A DNA stretch of 64,000 bases, taken from contig NC_063166.1 in the NCBI RefSeq assembly GCF_023159225.1, forward strand, positions 45,067,149 to 45,131,148. Reading direction: 5' to 3'. Positions 10,940 to 21,740 of the stretch are shown here, one piece after another (the stretch's first letter is position 1; every line of letters starts with the position of its first letter). The position numbers were made by a program, and so were the translations under genes. Below the pieces are notes generated by a model that saw nothing but the letters and a program-made list of their open reading frames with translations, was not told where the DNA came from and made no database searches. This stretch comes from Perognathus longimembris pacificus (lineage: Eukaryota > Chordata > Mammalia > Rodentia > Heteromyidae).

Positions 10940-12340
10940 GACTGTTTGATTAATGGATAAATCACAGTGTTTGCTTGGAGGGAATGCTAAGGGTTATAGC
11001 TGTTTATATTTGCATATCAATATGATGGAGGAGGGCCTGCCCCAGTGAAGTGTTGGTGGCCTGAGGTGCTTTCCTCCCCTCTCTATAGAGCAGTGTAAAG
11101 TGTAACTTGTCATTTGTAATTAGATTGTCATTCACAACCGACAGTCATTCTCACTGGTAAGAGTCTGTTGGAAGAGTACTCTACACAATACTGAACTGGC
11201 ACCAGACTGTTTTCCATCATTGTCTTCCCGTGTTATGATCATGATTAATAATGACAATCAGGAGCATTAGGCTGAGGAAGAAAATAATGATAAAATGGCT
11301 CTAACTAGGCATTATAAATACAACACGTTCTTATCATTATGTTGTCTAGTATTAATTATAGTCATTATAATCACTGTAACAATATGAACTTCTGATTGAG
11401 CCTGTCTCTTATCTGATCAAAGCACTTAAAGATATGATTCTGTGAGCTTTCATTTCATCCTGTTGGGGGAAAACTCACCTCAAATTATGGTCCTGTGTGC
11501 TGGAATAAACAGAGAACCCCAGGAAACCAAAACAAAATGCAGCAAAATAAACAGCAGGGAGACATAGAATATGGGAATGTGTTGGATGTAGCAAAGAGTC
11601 TAAAATGAAAGGTTCACTTCTTTGATTTTTCGCTTCATATTTTATCACTGCCATTTCTCAGCCATGTGACCTTGAGAAATTTGCTTTGTTTCTCTGATCC
11701 CAGTGGTCAATAGTGTGTTATGTTCCTGTTGCAATTGTTACTTGAGAGACTAAAGATATAAAGGAGATAACTTTATGAAGTTTGCGATTTCCATATAACT
11801 ATGGTAAGAGAGGTTTCACTTTCTGGTACATAGATAAGCCTGAAGTCAGACATGATGTCCTATTTGCTCAGTCAAGTGCTGCACAGTGGCTCTGTTGCCC
11901 ACACTTTCCTCAACTCGCTGTAGCCTTGGGCAGGAGCCAGGGAGGGCTGTGTGTGAGGAGATCTCTGGAAGAAAGCTCTGAGATGGCTGTGGAAATAGCT
12001 ATTTCTTGATAGTCTCTATTGCCAGCTGACAAGTTGGTTGTCGGCTCTCAGCCTTTTCTCCACAATGACCACAGCTCTCCCTTGGGGGTCTTCCTGCCTC
12101 CATCTGGGCTGTTCCAAAGCCCAAGCCTAGCCTTTCGTGGGACTCTTACCAGTGGCAGTGTCATTCACTGGGACTGAGGCTAGGGGCCTGTGGCTCTTTG
12201 GAGAATTCTGTAGTTGACAAAGCACCCTCTGTTCTGTGGACTTCACCCTATAATTTGCATCTAAAAATGATGTGCTAGCAGAAGTGAGCTCAGATTCTTC
12301 ATATTAGAAATTCCTTATTAATAAAGGATAAATGAGTATA
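10940..12340. other. Unique DNA, possible conserved non-coding element at 10950-11420
   Basis: No coding signal. The segment 10950-11420 has many TAAT-type words and a perfect octamer-like ATTTGCATA (11008-11016), and contains no repeat I can recognise. A MIR-like piece lies at 11655-11775. Confidence 0.35.
11655..11775 (-). mobile_element. Possible MIR fragment
   Basis: 'gccatgtgaccttgagaaa' followed by 'tgtttctctgatcccag' matches the MIR pattern for this orientation. Downstream similarity decays quickly. Confidence 0.45.
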
Positions 12341-12349
12341 TCTTAGTTA

Positions 12350-12650
12350 ATTAATTGTGGATGTTGAAGACTGAAGTCAGGGCCTTGCTGTGACTGAGTA
12401 GGTGCTCTACGACTTCAGCCAGGCCCCCGGTCACTTTTTGTGTTTAGTTATTTTTTGGCTAGAGTCTTGTGCATTTGCTTGGGGTTAGTCTCTGACCATT
12501 GATCTTCCTCCTACAGCTCTTTCATAACTGGGATGACACATATGACTCACCACACTTGCTTGTTGCTTTTTGCCAGAGCTGTTGCAAACCACAGTCCTCC
12601 TGATTTCTCACACCACTGGGATTATAGGCATATGTCACTTCGCCCCATTT
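12350..12650 (-). mobile_element. Old SINE material, antisense
   Basis: Blocks 'agtcagggccttgctg', 'gtgctctacgacttcagcc' and later 'ccactgggattataggcat' are antisense SINE words in the usual order. The length suggests two overlapping old copies. Confidence 0.55.
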
Positions 12651-14480
12651 GTTCATTGTTTTAAAAAGAGTACTAATCATAAGGTTTTACTGTACTGTAA
12701 CCTGTCTTCCAGTGCTTCTAACCTCACTGCCTTCTATGCAGGCCAGCAGCTTCCTTGTATTTTCATGTCTGGGGGGCATTGTACAGTCTGGCTGTAAGGC
12801 CTTCTGTGAAATCTTCGGTGCTCTGGCTTTCTCTTCAGCAAACTACTCTGGGACTGGGTGTTTAGACAGGGCAGCCTAGATCTTCCTGGGTGAGCAGCTG
12901 GCGGCCACATGAGATTTTTGTCTTAAGCAAAAAGTCAACCTTTATTAGGCTAGGTTCTTGAGGTTTAGAGCTGTTTGTTACAGTGGCTGGCACGTTGTCC
13001 TGACTGCTATGGACACTGGTAATCCAGAAAGAAATGATGAGGTGGGACCACAAGAGAAGGGGCATTCCACAGTTGGTGGGATCATAGCTTTTACTCTTCC
13101 ATTATTTTCTTTAGCAGCAATCCTTAACATCTGTCCAGGGGTGCATTTTCATATCCAGCTTGCTGGATGACTCTCTTAGATGAAAATAGAAGGACGATGT
13201 CCCAGGAGGAACAGAGTCAGCCATAGCATACTCTTCACCAATTTCTCTTCTGGGCTTTGGTCCCACCCATCTGCTCCTGCTACAGTTTCTTCTTAAGATT
13301 TGTGCCCATTGAGCATGTTCCTGTCTCTGCCCAGGGGCTGAACAGAGGAATGGCAGGTGGGACCCCATGGGGCCAAAGCAAGAGGTACCTGTCATTGCCC
13401 CGCTAAGGAAAACTCTGCAGGTTTCTTTTCTGGTTGCTATCTCTTGGTTTCGTGTGCTGGAAACATCTTGAACAAAATGTCAGGGAGAACATCTCTGCAG
13501 AATCCCTTCCCACTGAGGACCAGCGGCTGTGAGGCTGCCATCTGCTTGCAGCCTCTCGGAGGTAATTATGCCAGTCTCTCAAGACCTGGCACAAGGGGCT
13601 GTCAATGCGTTTTCCTTTCTCTAGGAAGGGAATTTTCTTCTGCTCAGCTTACTTAGAAGTGCATATCATTATTGTCTCCAGGTGTGAGAGAGGTGTAGGG
13701 AGTGCAGATGGAGTGTCTGGAGAGTATAATGGAAAGTGTAGAGGGCAAGGTTAAACTGAAGGAGGGGAAAGAGTGAGCCAGAACCTAACTGTGCTATCAA
13801 GCCAAGAGAGAGACATGCATGCTCATTGTGGCAACTTTTAATTAAATGATAGGCTGGAAATTTTTGGTTACAATTACTGCCCAGCTTTCTGATTTGGAAA
13901 GCTTAATGCCTTCTTTATTAATGGCGCAGTTTGAAAAATGTATTTTCTTTCTTCTTTGGCGGCTAATTGGCATTGGGGAAAGGAAATGGTTCTGAGAATT
14001 TTTGGAAAGACAATGTTTTCAAAACTTGTGGAAATCAGAACTTCTAGATTCCCCCACCCCTCTAGCCCTGCCTCTCTTTCCAGGACTTAGTGTTAGGTGT
14101 GGGAAAGGAGTGGTGAGGGTCTACTATGAGATTCTCAAGTAGTAAGAGAAGGGAGTACAAGTAAAGCCTCCTTGGAAATATTGTTGAAATGGGGGCAGCT
14201 GCAAGGCTCCTGCCTGTGATCTGGGTCTTACTAGCTGCTCTAACTCTGGGCAGATTCCTCAGCCTCTGGAAGAAGGAGGGGGTGCAGCATGTTTCTTTTT
14301 ACCTGGGTTTTTTTTTTTTTTGGCTGTCTAGTAATGAATACCACAAGGTCCCCAGAGGGTTAGAAGGCAGTGTGGGTGCCTCGGGGTAACACACGTAAAG
14401 GTAGACACTGAAAAGTGTGTTTGAGAGAATTATTTCCATGGTTCTCACAGTAAATCTACAAATCAGATGTCTTTTGTTTT
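12651..14480. other. Unique DNA, possible conserved non-coding element at 13800-14050
   Basis: No repeats recognised except a weak MIR-like trace near 14210-14270. Open frames of 60-100 codons have no recognisable domain. The stretch 13800-14050 is AT-rich and ordered ('aacttttaattaaatgat', 'ggcggctaattggcattgg') and free of recognised repeats. Confidence 0.35.
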
Positions 14481-14481
14481 G

Positions 14482-14570
14482 TTTTATGCCAGTATTGGGG
14501 CTTAAATTCAAGCTTTTGCCTATTCTTTTTGTTTTGTTTTTTTTTTTTCTTTCTCAAGACTTGCACTGTA
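14482..14570 (-). mobile_element. B1-Geo SINE, antisense, tail-side piece (split by L1)
   Basis: 'tgccagtattggggctta' at 14488 is the antisense 3' end of Geo. The element breaks off after 'ctcaagacttgcactgta' (14553-14570). Its continuation is at 15931-16103 on the far side of an L1. Confidence 0.8.
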
Positions 14571-15218
14571 TTTGTCTACTGAGGGGCATCTGAGTTGGTT
14601 CCAGATTCTAGCTATGACAAATTGTGCTGCAATGAACATTGTTGTGCTGGTGGCTTTAGTGTGTTCTTGTTTGTGGTCTCTTGTGTAGATGCCCAAAAGT
14701 AGGGCTGCTGCGTCATACGGGAGCTCTATGTTTAGCCTTCTGAGGAATCTCCATACTGCTTTCCAGAGTGGCTGAACCAGTTTACATTCCCACCAACAAT
14801 GAAGTTGGGTTCCCTTTTGGCCACATCCCCTCCAACATTTATTATTGTTAGTTTTCTTGATATAGGACATTCTTACTGGGGTGAGATGGAATCTCAGTGT
14901 TGTTTTGATTTGCATTTCTTTTATGGCCAGTGATGTAGAGCACTTTTTCATATGTCTCTTGGCCATTCTCATTTCCTCATCAGAGAAGTCTCTTTTTAGG
15001 TCTTTAGCCCACTTGTTGAGAGGGCTGTTGGTTCTTTGCAGTTTTGTTTTGGAGGAATTTAATTTTTTTAGTTCTTCATATATTTTAGATATGAGGCCTT
15101 TGTCCATTGTATGGCCTGTAAAGATCTTTTCCCAATCTGTGGGAACCTTGTTTATCTTGTGAGCTACGTCCTTTGCCCTGCAAAAGCTCTGCAGTTTGAT
15201 GCAGTCCCATTTGTCCAT
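14571..15218 (-). pseudogene. L1 ORF2 C-terminal remnant on the inverted segment
   Basis: About 215 codons stay open in the ORF2 frame. Motifs in order are W-D-x-I-K-L near the start, H-M-K-K-C-S-T-S-L, the conserved C-W-R-G-C-G followed by L-H-C-W-W-E-C-K-L-V-Q-P-L-W (a cysteine-rich motif of the ORF2 C-terminus), a Y-D-A-A-A-L-L-L-G-I-Y block and M-F-I-A-A. The endonuclease and reverse transcriptase domains are absent. The last codons before 14571 are not L1 but the host SINE and its T-rich tail. Dead fragment, but little decayed. Confidence 0.88.
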
Positions 15219-15251
15219 CCTTCCTTTGATTTATAGCATTTCTGGGTCTTT

Positions 15252-15397
15252 GTTTGGAATTTTATGCCTCTATCAGAAAGAATGACATTGCCCCATTCGT
15301 AAGGAAATGGAAAGACTTGGAAAAAATTATACTAAGTGAAGTGAACCAGACCCAAAGAAACATGGACTCTATAGTCTCCCTCATAGGGAATAATTAG
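15252..15397 (+). pseudogene. L1 ORF2 last ~48 codons with natural stop
   Basis: The frame starting at the E-F-Y-A-S-I-R-K motif runs to a stop at 15395-15397. It continues the protein interrupted at the inversion, minus about 15 residues. The same C-terminus appears at 44605-44677 and, antisense, at 29200-29260 and 47700-47850. Confidence 0.8.
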
Positions 15398-15930
15398 CAC
15401 AGGTTTAGGCTAGTTACAGCAGAGGATCACAAGAGCCTAATAGCTATACCCCTATGAATGCATAAGATAATGCTAAGTGAAATGAACTCCATGTTATGGA
15501 AACAAGTGATATATCACTGTTGTAATCACTTTCAACACGCCATGTGAAACTGTAGCTTCTATTGTTGATGATCATCTTGTGTCCCCTTCCTGTGGTTGTA
15601 CCTGCACTATCACTGTATCTTATCTGAGTACGTTGAAAACTATATATACTGGTATTAGAACTCAGTAAGTGAAAGGGAATGCCTAAATTGAGAGACACAG
15701 GATAAAAAGACAAACGACTCCAAAAGCAATACTTGCAAAACTGTTTGGTGTAAACCAACTGAACAACTCATGGGGGGAGAGGGAAAGGGGGAGGGGGGAG
15801 GGGGGAATGAGGGAGGAGGTAACAAACAGTACAAGAAATGTATCCAATGCCTAACGTATGAAACTGTAACCTCTCTGTACATCACATTGACAATAAATAA
15901 GAAAAAAACAAGAAAAAACAAACAAACAAA

Positions 15931-16103
15931 CAAGACTAGCAGTCTAACACTTGAGCCACAGTTCTACTTGTAGCTTTTCGCTGGTTAATTGGATATAAAA
16001 GTCTCTTGGATTTTTCTGTGTAGGCTGCCTTTGACTCTTGATCTTCAGATCTCAGCCTCCTCAGTGGCTGTGATTACATGCATGATCTGCCAACTCCTGG
16101 CCA
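15931..16103 (-). mobile_element. B1-Geo SINE, antisense, head-side piece
   Basis: Continues the SINE at 14482-14570: 'cacttgagccacagttc', 'ttaattggatataaaagtc' (linker) and 'cagatctcagcctcctcag' (B1), ending 'aactcctggcc'. Confidence 0.85.
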
Positions 16104-17078
16104 AATCAGTTTTATTTTTTTTTTAAAAACTCTTTTAACATTTGAAGAAATTGAATTTTATATAGGAGACACAATTTATCCAAAGTGTCTTGGCAAGTAA
16201 GCTGATTAGTTGACTCTATTTTCTTGGGACTGATGGATTTCCTGGGACATGAGATTTTGATTTATAAAAATGAAGACAGTCCTGAATACAGTGAGATGAG
16301 TGGGTTACCTCAACATTAGATTACGTTTTCAGATCCAAGGACAAGAATCTGTCGTGATTCCTTATAACTCTACCATGGGGATGCTTCATTTCCCCTGGGT
16401 TTATTTAGGTCTCTGTTGTTTTGCATGTGGGTTCTAGCAGAATAACATGGCCAAGAGCTGGCCAGGAGAGAGGAATAAATACAAATGTTGGCAGTATTGG
16501 CTAACTTGCCTTTGAGAGGCTGCATATTTATTCCATTGCCTAATCACTCAGGTTTGGAAATTTCACCACTTGGGGTTTGTTGTTAGACCCAGTTTTAACA
16601 GTCAGTGTTTCACAGTTATATCTTGTGTGCCCTGCCTAATTCCACATTATCTTCTAGCTGTGAGTAAAACAGAATTTCTTGTTTACTTTTCTCTATTATA
16701 TCTACTGTATGAGGTTAAGGTTTCTGTCTATTATCTTGTTTCACTGTCTCTGTATCTATAATAGTAGACACTGTTAATTGTAGTTTCAAATGGCGTTTAA
16801 TGGTTACAATCATGCTTTACTAAGTGCCAGACGAAGTTACATGAATACTGAAGACATTCCATGTTGGCACGGAGCAATGTCAGACAAAAAAATTATACAG
16901 ATATAATGTAAAAGTGTCAAGGATTGATATTCACTTAACAAAATGCAAAGCATGTTGTAGTACTACAAATGACTGCAGTGAGGTTTTAGAAAAGACATTT
17001 AACAGAAATACTGGAGTAGAACCCATCATGAGACATGTCCCAGAAGTAAATATGATATTTATTAGTCCAATAAAAAAG
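16104..17078. other. Unique AT-rich DNA
   Basis: No repeat or coding signal recognised. Confidence 0.4.
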
Positions 17079-17087
17079 CCAACAGAG

Positions 17088-17342
17088 CCAGGCACTGGTG
17101 GCTTACACCTGTAATCCTAGCTACTCTGGAGGTTGAGATCTGAAAATTGTGGTTTGAAGCCAGTCTGTGCAGGAAAATCTGTGAGACTCTTATCAACAAT
17201 TAACTATTAAGACACCAAAAACAGAGCTGTGGTTCTAGTGATAGAGCATTAGCCTTGAGAAAAAGGTGATAGCACCCAGGCTCTGAGTTCAAGCTCCAGG
17301 ATTGGCACACACATACTCAAACACACATGCACACACACACAT

Positions 17343-17383
<41 letters not shown>
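17088..17383 (+). mobile_element. B1-Geo SINE whose tail is a (CA)n microsatellite
   Basis: B1 half from 17088 ('ccaggcactggtggctta'), linker 'acaattaactattaagac' and Geo half ending 'aagctccaggattggca' near 17306. The tail then becomes (CA)n until 17383. The duplication ccaacagag at 17079-17087 and 17384-17392 brackets SINE plus microsatellite, showing that the CA repeat is part of the insertion. Confidence 0.92.
17307..17383. repeat. (CA)n microsatellite inside a SINE tail
   Basis: About 38 dinucleotide units with minor interruptions near 17313-17343. The short poly-His/Thr or Cys/Val frames across it are artefacts. Confidence 0.95.
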
Positions 17384-17385
<2 letters not shown>

Positions 17386-17392
17386 AACAGAG

Positions 17393-17780
17393 AATGTCAA
17401 TTACAATAGAAAGCTGATGGGAAAAAAAAAAACCCGTAAGTGCTATCAGAAAACTTTTTTTCTCCTGAAAAAAGAAATTCATCTTCATCTCTTTTTAGTC
17501 TCACATTTCTATAACACATAAGGTCAAGCAATAGATTGAACAAATCATGATTCTTTTAGGTTAGAAATGATGGAGTATTGGCAATTTTACATGATTCAGC
17601 TCAAACCCAATATTACTATTTCTTTCTTGCTGAGAAAGAAATGGAATTTGAAGCGGAGACAATGAGTTCTTGAGCAAGGGGAGAGTGTGCTGTCTGCCTC
17701 TCTTTGGATCCCCAACTCATGCTTTTTCTGTGTTGTGCCTATGCATCCAGGGGTTGTCACAAAGGAGAGCCCTTGTTTGC
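17393..17780. other. Unique DNA
   Basis: Nothing recognised before the LTR relic that follows. Confidence 0.35.
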
Positions 17781-18300
17781 AGTGGCTCTGGAATGATGGA
17801 CAACTTTGTCGACTTTCTTCCTATTAACAAGTGGAGGCTATGTCCTCATCCTTTCAATCTAGGCAAGTTTATCACTGGTTTGACCAATGGGATCCAAGAG
17901 AAATGCTGTCCTGTGGATCCTAAGGCTAAGTCACTAAAGGCCACCAGGCTTTGCCTGGTTCTTTCAAAATGCTCATATTTTAGATTCTCGCCTCTGAGAC
18001 TCACCAGGCTGTGAAAAGTCCAAGCCTTCCATTGGTGCTTCTGCTGATGTTATCTATAGAGCTCAGGAGTTGTAGTGATCCCAGCTCAAATACCAGATGT
18101 GGGAATGAAGAGGGCTCCAGATACATCTCTCTCAGCCATCTGAGTGGTCTGTGCTGAAATTCCAGACACTGTGGCGCCTAGATAGGCCATCTGGGTTATG
18201 TTCTGCTCAAATTTCTGACCTACTTTATCTAGAACATAGTGTTTGTTTGAGCCTACTACATTTGCAATGGTTTGTTATACAGCAATAGGTAACTGAAACA
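17780..18300 (+). mobile_element. ERVL/MaLR-type LTR relic, sense
   Basis: The 3' terminus is diagnostic: 'tttgttatacagcaatagg' followed by 'taactgaaacac' (18270-18301), the characteristic end of old ERVL/MaLR LTRs. Upstream blocks ('ggatcctaaggctaagtc', 'agacactgtggcgcctag') fit the family only loosely. The 114-codon frame at 17670-18014 lies partly inside it and has no recognisable domain. Confidence 0.55.
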
Positions 18301-18404
18301 CTGTGGAGAATGTGTGGAGAATGTACATACTCCTTTTATAGGAAGATTTCTCTCTCAGTTACAAACAAGGCCCAAAGTCTTGAGTTCCAGCAACTGCCAT
18401 CATT

Positions 18405-18450
18405 ATCTACCTACCTACCTACCCACTCACCTACCTACCTACCTATCATC
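18405..18450. repeat. (CTAC)n microsatellite
   Basis: About ten CTAC/CCTA units, slightly interrupted, immediately before a short SINE fragment. Confidence 0.85.
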
Positions 18451-18454
18451 TATC

Positions 18455-18520
18455 TTTTGGCTCTAGGGATTGAACTCAGGGCTCCTATCACTTGAAACAT
18501 ACTCCAAGCCCTTTTGCTTT
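18455..18520 (-). mobile_element. ID-like SINE fragment, antisense
   Basis: 'gggattgaactcagggct' is the antisense ID B-box region. The following 'tactccaagccctttt' corresponds to its 5' end. Only about 60 bp remain, with the CTAC repeat in the tail position. Confidence 0.55.
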
Positions 18521-18564
18521 TACATTATTTTCAGATATAATCTTCCTAACTTTGCCTGGGCTCA

Positions 18565-18840
18565 CTTTTTTTTAAATTATGTTTTTTGTAAAGGTGAATG
18601 TACAAAGGGTGTACACTTATATAGGTCAGGTAATGAATGCATTGCTTTTTGAACAGTGTCTCCTCTTCCCTCATTTTCTCCCAGTTTTTCCTTCCCAATT
18701 CTCTCCCCCACAAGTTGGGTAGTTCATTTTCAACACAGTGTCTAGTAGGTATCACTGTTGAATTAGTTCACATTTGTCCCACTACTTCTTTGCTGACTTT
18801 GAATGACAGTCAGTCCTTCTTCTTAGTCTCCTAAGTACCT
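18565..18840 (-). mobile_element. L1 3' UTR fragment, antisense
   Basis: Same block order as 47270-47500: 'gtaaaggtgaatgtacaaa', 'ggtcaggtaatgaatgca', C/T-rich tract, 'agttcattttcaacacagtg' and 'gtatcactgttgaattag'. These are the reverse complement of an older L1 3' UTR. Confidence 0.65.
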
Positions 18841-20280
18841 ACCTAGCTCCCCCCTAACTTTTAAATCTCATGCTTACTATGTATGTTAAACTGTTAGAAT
18901 TGGTAGATTATAGGTTTTCCCAGATGTTTTGCTAAAGTAATCTGAAAACTTTTCACAGGGCAGTGGTAATGTTTGTTGCTCAGAGGAAATACTAAGAATT
19001 TGTTATTTCTATACAAGGAAAGAAAAAGCCAAATGGACACTCTTTCTTGTTATATACCTTTCCAGCTCCTTTCACTGAGTCATTAACCTTGAACTGATTG
19101 AGTGGCTGTTCTCTGATAAGAAGGCAAATGTTTAGGTTTTGTCATAAATGTAGTTATATTGAACCCTAGTTTCATCATTTACTTGCTGAGGGACCTGGAG
19201 TATTACTGAACCTTTTAAAAAATACGTTTCCTATTGTGTGTATTGGATGCCATGCACAGTAGATTTTGTGAGGGAGAAAGTGGTACATGTGAAATAGATG
19301 GCTTATGATAAGCATGGACATTGGATTCTACATGTGCTTGGGAAGACAACCATTTTGAATGTCACATGTGTGATCTAGACCAAAGGATACTCACTGAAAA
19401 TGTCCTGAGAAAGAAGAGAGTAGTTCTTAGAGTAGTTCTATGATTTCACTTCTCCTCATGTCCCCAGAAGCCATAATCAATGCCCCCAGGAACCATATTA
19501 GAAATGCATTTCTGAAAGCTGTGTTTTGTATGGGGGTTTGGTTGTTCCAGAGCTGTTCAGAGTGTGTGTCTTCCCCAGGACCACAGGATGCTGCCCTTGC
19601 ATGGTGGCATTCTTCAGGAAACTGGCAAAGGATTGAAGGTGCGGAATTCAAGAGCCAGGGAGTGAGAGACAGCAATTACAGCCATGTTCATCAGATGGAG
19701 CCTGTAGATGGGAGGATGGCTTTTGCTTTCAGATGCAATGGAATCCAGGACACTTTGACCCGAGTCTTAATTCATAGCTAATCTTGGGATTAGGTTTCCC
19801 CTTTGAAAATAATGCATAATTTATTAATATTTCTTATTACATTTTTAAATTTTTTTGGATACAGAAGCAAGACTGACTTTGCCAAAGTGCTGGGATATAA
19901 AAACTTTGAGCTGGGTTTTTTGACCTCTCCATTAAAGAATCCTTTGGCCTGCCAGCATTTTTATCACCTAGTAAAATTTTAGTAGTTTTTCCTCACAAAT
20001 CCTAAGTAATTTTACTCAGAGGTAGCAGTAAGGATTGATAAAATCCAAGTTAATGTAAAAAAAGTATTTCTGTGTCTAGAATTGTATTTCTAGAAATTGT
20101 ATTTGTTTAGAAATGTATTTCTTTGTGTATAATTTCTATGTTGACCACAATGCATATCTAATTGTTTGCATTATTGTGCATTACATCCTCTATAATTTTT
20201 TTCAAGGACATGGACTATAAGCCAAGATTTGGAGCTGGATTCCAAAGCTTAGTATAGACTATGTAGAAACAGAGCTAGGG
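18841..20280. other. Unique DNA with a local imperfect repeat
   Basis: At 20066-20125 a 'ttctagaaattgtattt'-like unit is repeated three times with variation. The rest is unremarkable. Frames at 19427-19781 on both strands have no recognised domain. Confidence 0.4.
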
Positions 20281-20281
20281 G

Positions 20282-20495
20282 TGGGGCATGGTGACAAACT
20301 CCTGTAACCCCTGTACCCAGGAAGCTAAGGCTAAGAGGATCATGAGTTCAGATCAGTTTGGGCTACATAGTGAGACCCTGACTCCACAAGCCAAAACAAG
20401 TTTGGACATAGTACAGAAGGTAGAATGCCTGCTTAGCAAACACAAGACCCCAAGTTCAAGCCCCTTTACTGAAGAAAAATAATTTTAAAAACCCG
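20282..20495 (+). mobile_element. B1-ID composite SINE, sense
   Basis: The left part is B1-like ('gggcatggtgacaaact', 'gggctacatagtgagaccct'). The right part is ID-like ('agaatgcctgcttagcaaa', 'ccccaagttcaagcccc'), with an A-rich tail. It differs from the other composite SINEs here because the right half lacks Geo-specific words. It resembles the B1-dID type known from other rodents. Confidence 0.7.
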
Positions 20496-20534
20496 AACAA
20501 ATGAAAAAAACCACTACAAAAATAAGAACAGATA

Positions 20535-20735
20535 GGAGCTGGGAATATGGCCTAGTGGTAAAGTGCTTGCCTTGTATACATGAAGCCCTGGGTTTGATTC
20601 CTCGGCACCACTTATATAGAAAAAGCCGGAAGTGGCGCTGTGGCTCAAGGGGCAGAGTGCTAGCCTTGAGCAAAAGAAACCAGGGATAGTGCTCAGACCC
20701 TGAGTCCAAGCCCCAGGACTGGCAAACAACAACAA
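20535..20735 (+). mobile_element. IDL-Geo SINE, sense, full length
   Basis: 'gagctgggaatatggccta' (A box region), 'gggtttgattcctcggca' (B box region), then Geo 'gtggcgctgtggctcaag' through 'ccaggactggcaaacaac'. Reads cleanly from end to end with an AAC-type tail. Little decayed. Confidence 0.92.
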
Positions 20736-21335
20736 CACTCCAGTCATTTTCATTGAAAAATCTGCAATGCCCTGCACCTTACTGCACTAAATATGGAATA
20801 GATGCAATGGAGACTGTCCATTGTCAAGCTCATGCATTAATTGTAATCCCAGATACAGTTTTTCCAACATTTTATATTTCTTCTGAACAGAGTTGACTCA
20901 GTTTGACCTTATAGTCAACATTGAAATGGAATCAGGAAAATCGACTAGAGATTATTTGATAGGGAAAGAAAATTAACACAAGACAAATTGGGTGAATATT
21001 TCTATAAATAAGAATTAATTTAAAAAGAAATGAATTATATAAGAAGAGACTAACACTGTATTTTTCTTTTGACCTAGAGATGACACTAGAATAAATATTT
21101 CTTGAGGAAAAACTCTGGTTATGGTATATAATTTTCATTAAGGTTGAATATGTAAATTAAGCAATGCTAAAGTATATTTTAAAAGTTTTTTCAAATCATT
21201 CAAGGGAAATTCAGCATGCTTGGAATTATTTAATCTAATTATGATTTGCTTTTCATTATGCAATTGGAAGATATCTAATGAGATTTTACAGCTTGGCAAG
21301 ATGAATAAACTGAGCAAGATAGTGTTTTTTAAAAA
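20736..21335. other. Unique AT-rich DNA
   Basis: No repeat or coding signal recognised. Confidence 0.35.
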
Positions 21336-21339
21336 ATAT

Positions 21340-21740
21340 TTTATTATCTTTAAGTATTTATACAAAGGGATTTCAATTCAACATGTCAATTTGTGAGTAT
21401 AATGTATCTTGATCAATACCACCCATTTTATTATTCTCCTCCATCTTTTCCATCCCCACCCATCCCTTCAAGTTACCTGTTCTATTTTCACATAAGAACA
21501 TTGAATATCATAACTGTATTTGTCTACCCTTCCCTCTCCTTCTGTCTGCTCTCTGCCCCCTTAAGCCATACTTCTTCAGATAAAACATGTTTCAATTTCC
21601 TGGTATTCTGTTTTGTTAAAATTCTAGTTTATTGTTGAAAGGAGTTACACCCTTATAATCCACCCTTCTGTATACCACACTTCAGTCAGTTTGTGTGTAT
21701 ATGCATCTGGCCCTGCATATATTTGCATATACAGGACACA
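21340..21740 (-). mobile_element. Probable old L1 3' UTR, antisense
   Basis: A pyrimidine-rich plus strand with 'aatgtatcttgatcaatacc', 'ttattattctcctccatct' and 'gcatatatttgcatatac' shows similarity to 22965-23236 ('caatgcaccttgatcaact'). This matches an antisense, purine-rich L1 3' UTR of an older subfamily. Confidence 0.45.

Larger units (their letters stand above)
14571..15930 (+). mobile_element. Twin-primed L1: inverted 5' part plus direct 3' part
   Basis: The 3' part (about 15250-15930) is in plus orientation: end of ORF2, 3' UTR, G-rich purine tract (15772-15822) and A-rich tail. The 5' part (14571 to about 15245) is the preceding ORF2 stretch but on the minus strand. This is the usual product of twin priming. 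Around 15 ORF2 codons are missing between the two parts. The whole insertion is bounded by a diverged duplication: caagacttgcactgta (14555-14570) and caagactagcagtcta (15931-15946), 13 of 16 identical. It inserted into a B1-Geo SINE, which resumes at 15931. Confidence 0.9.
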
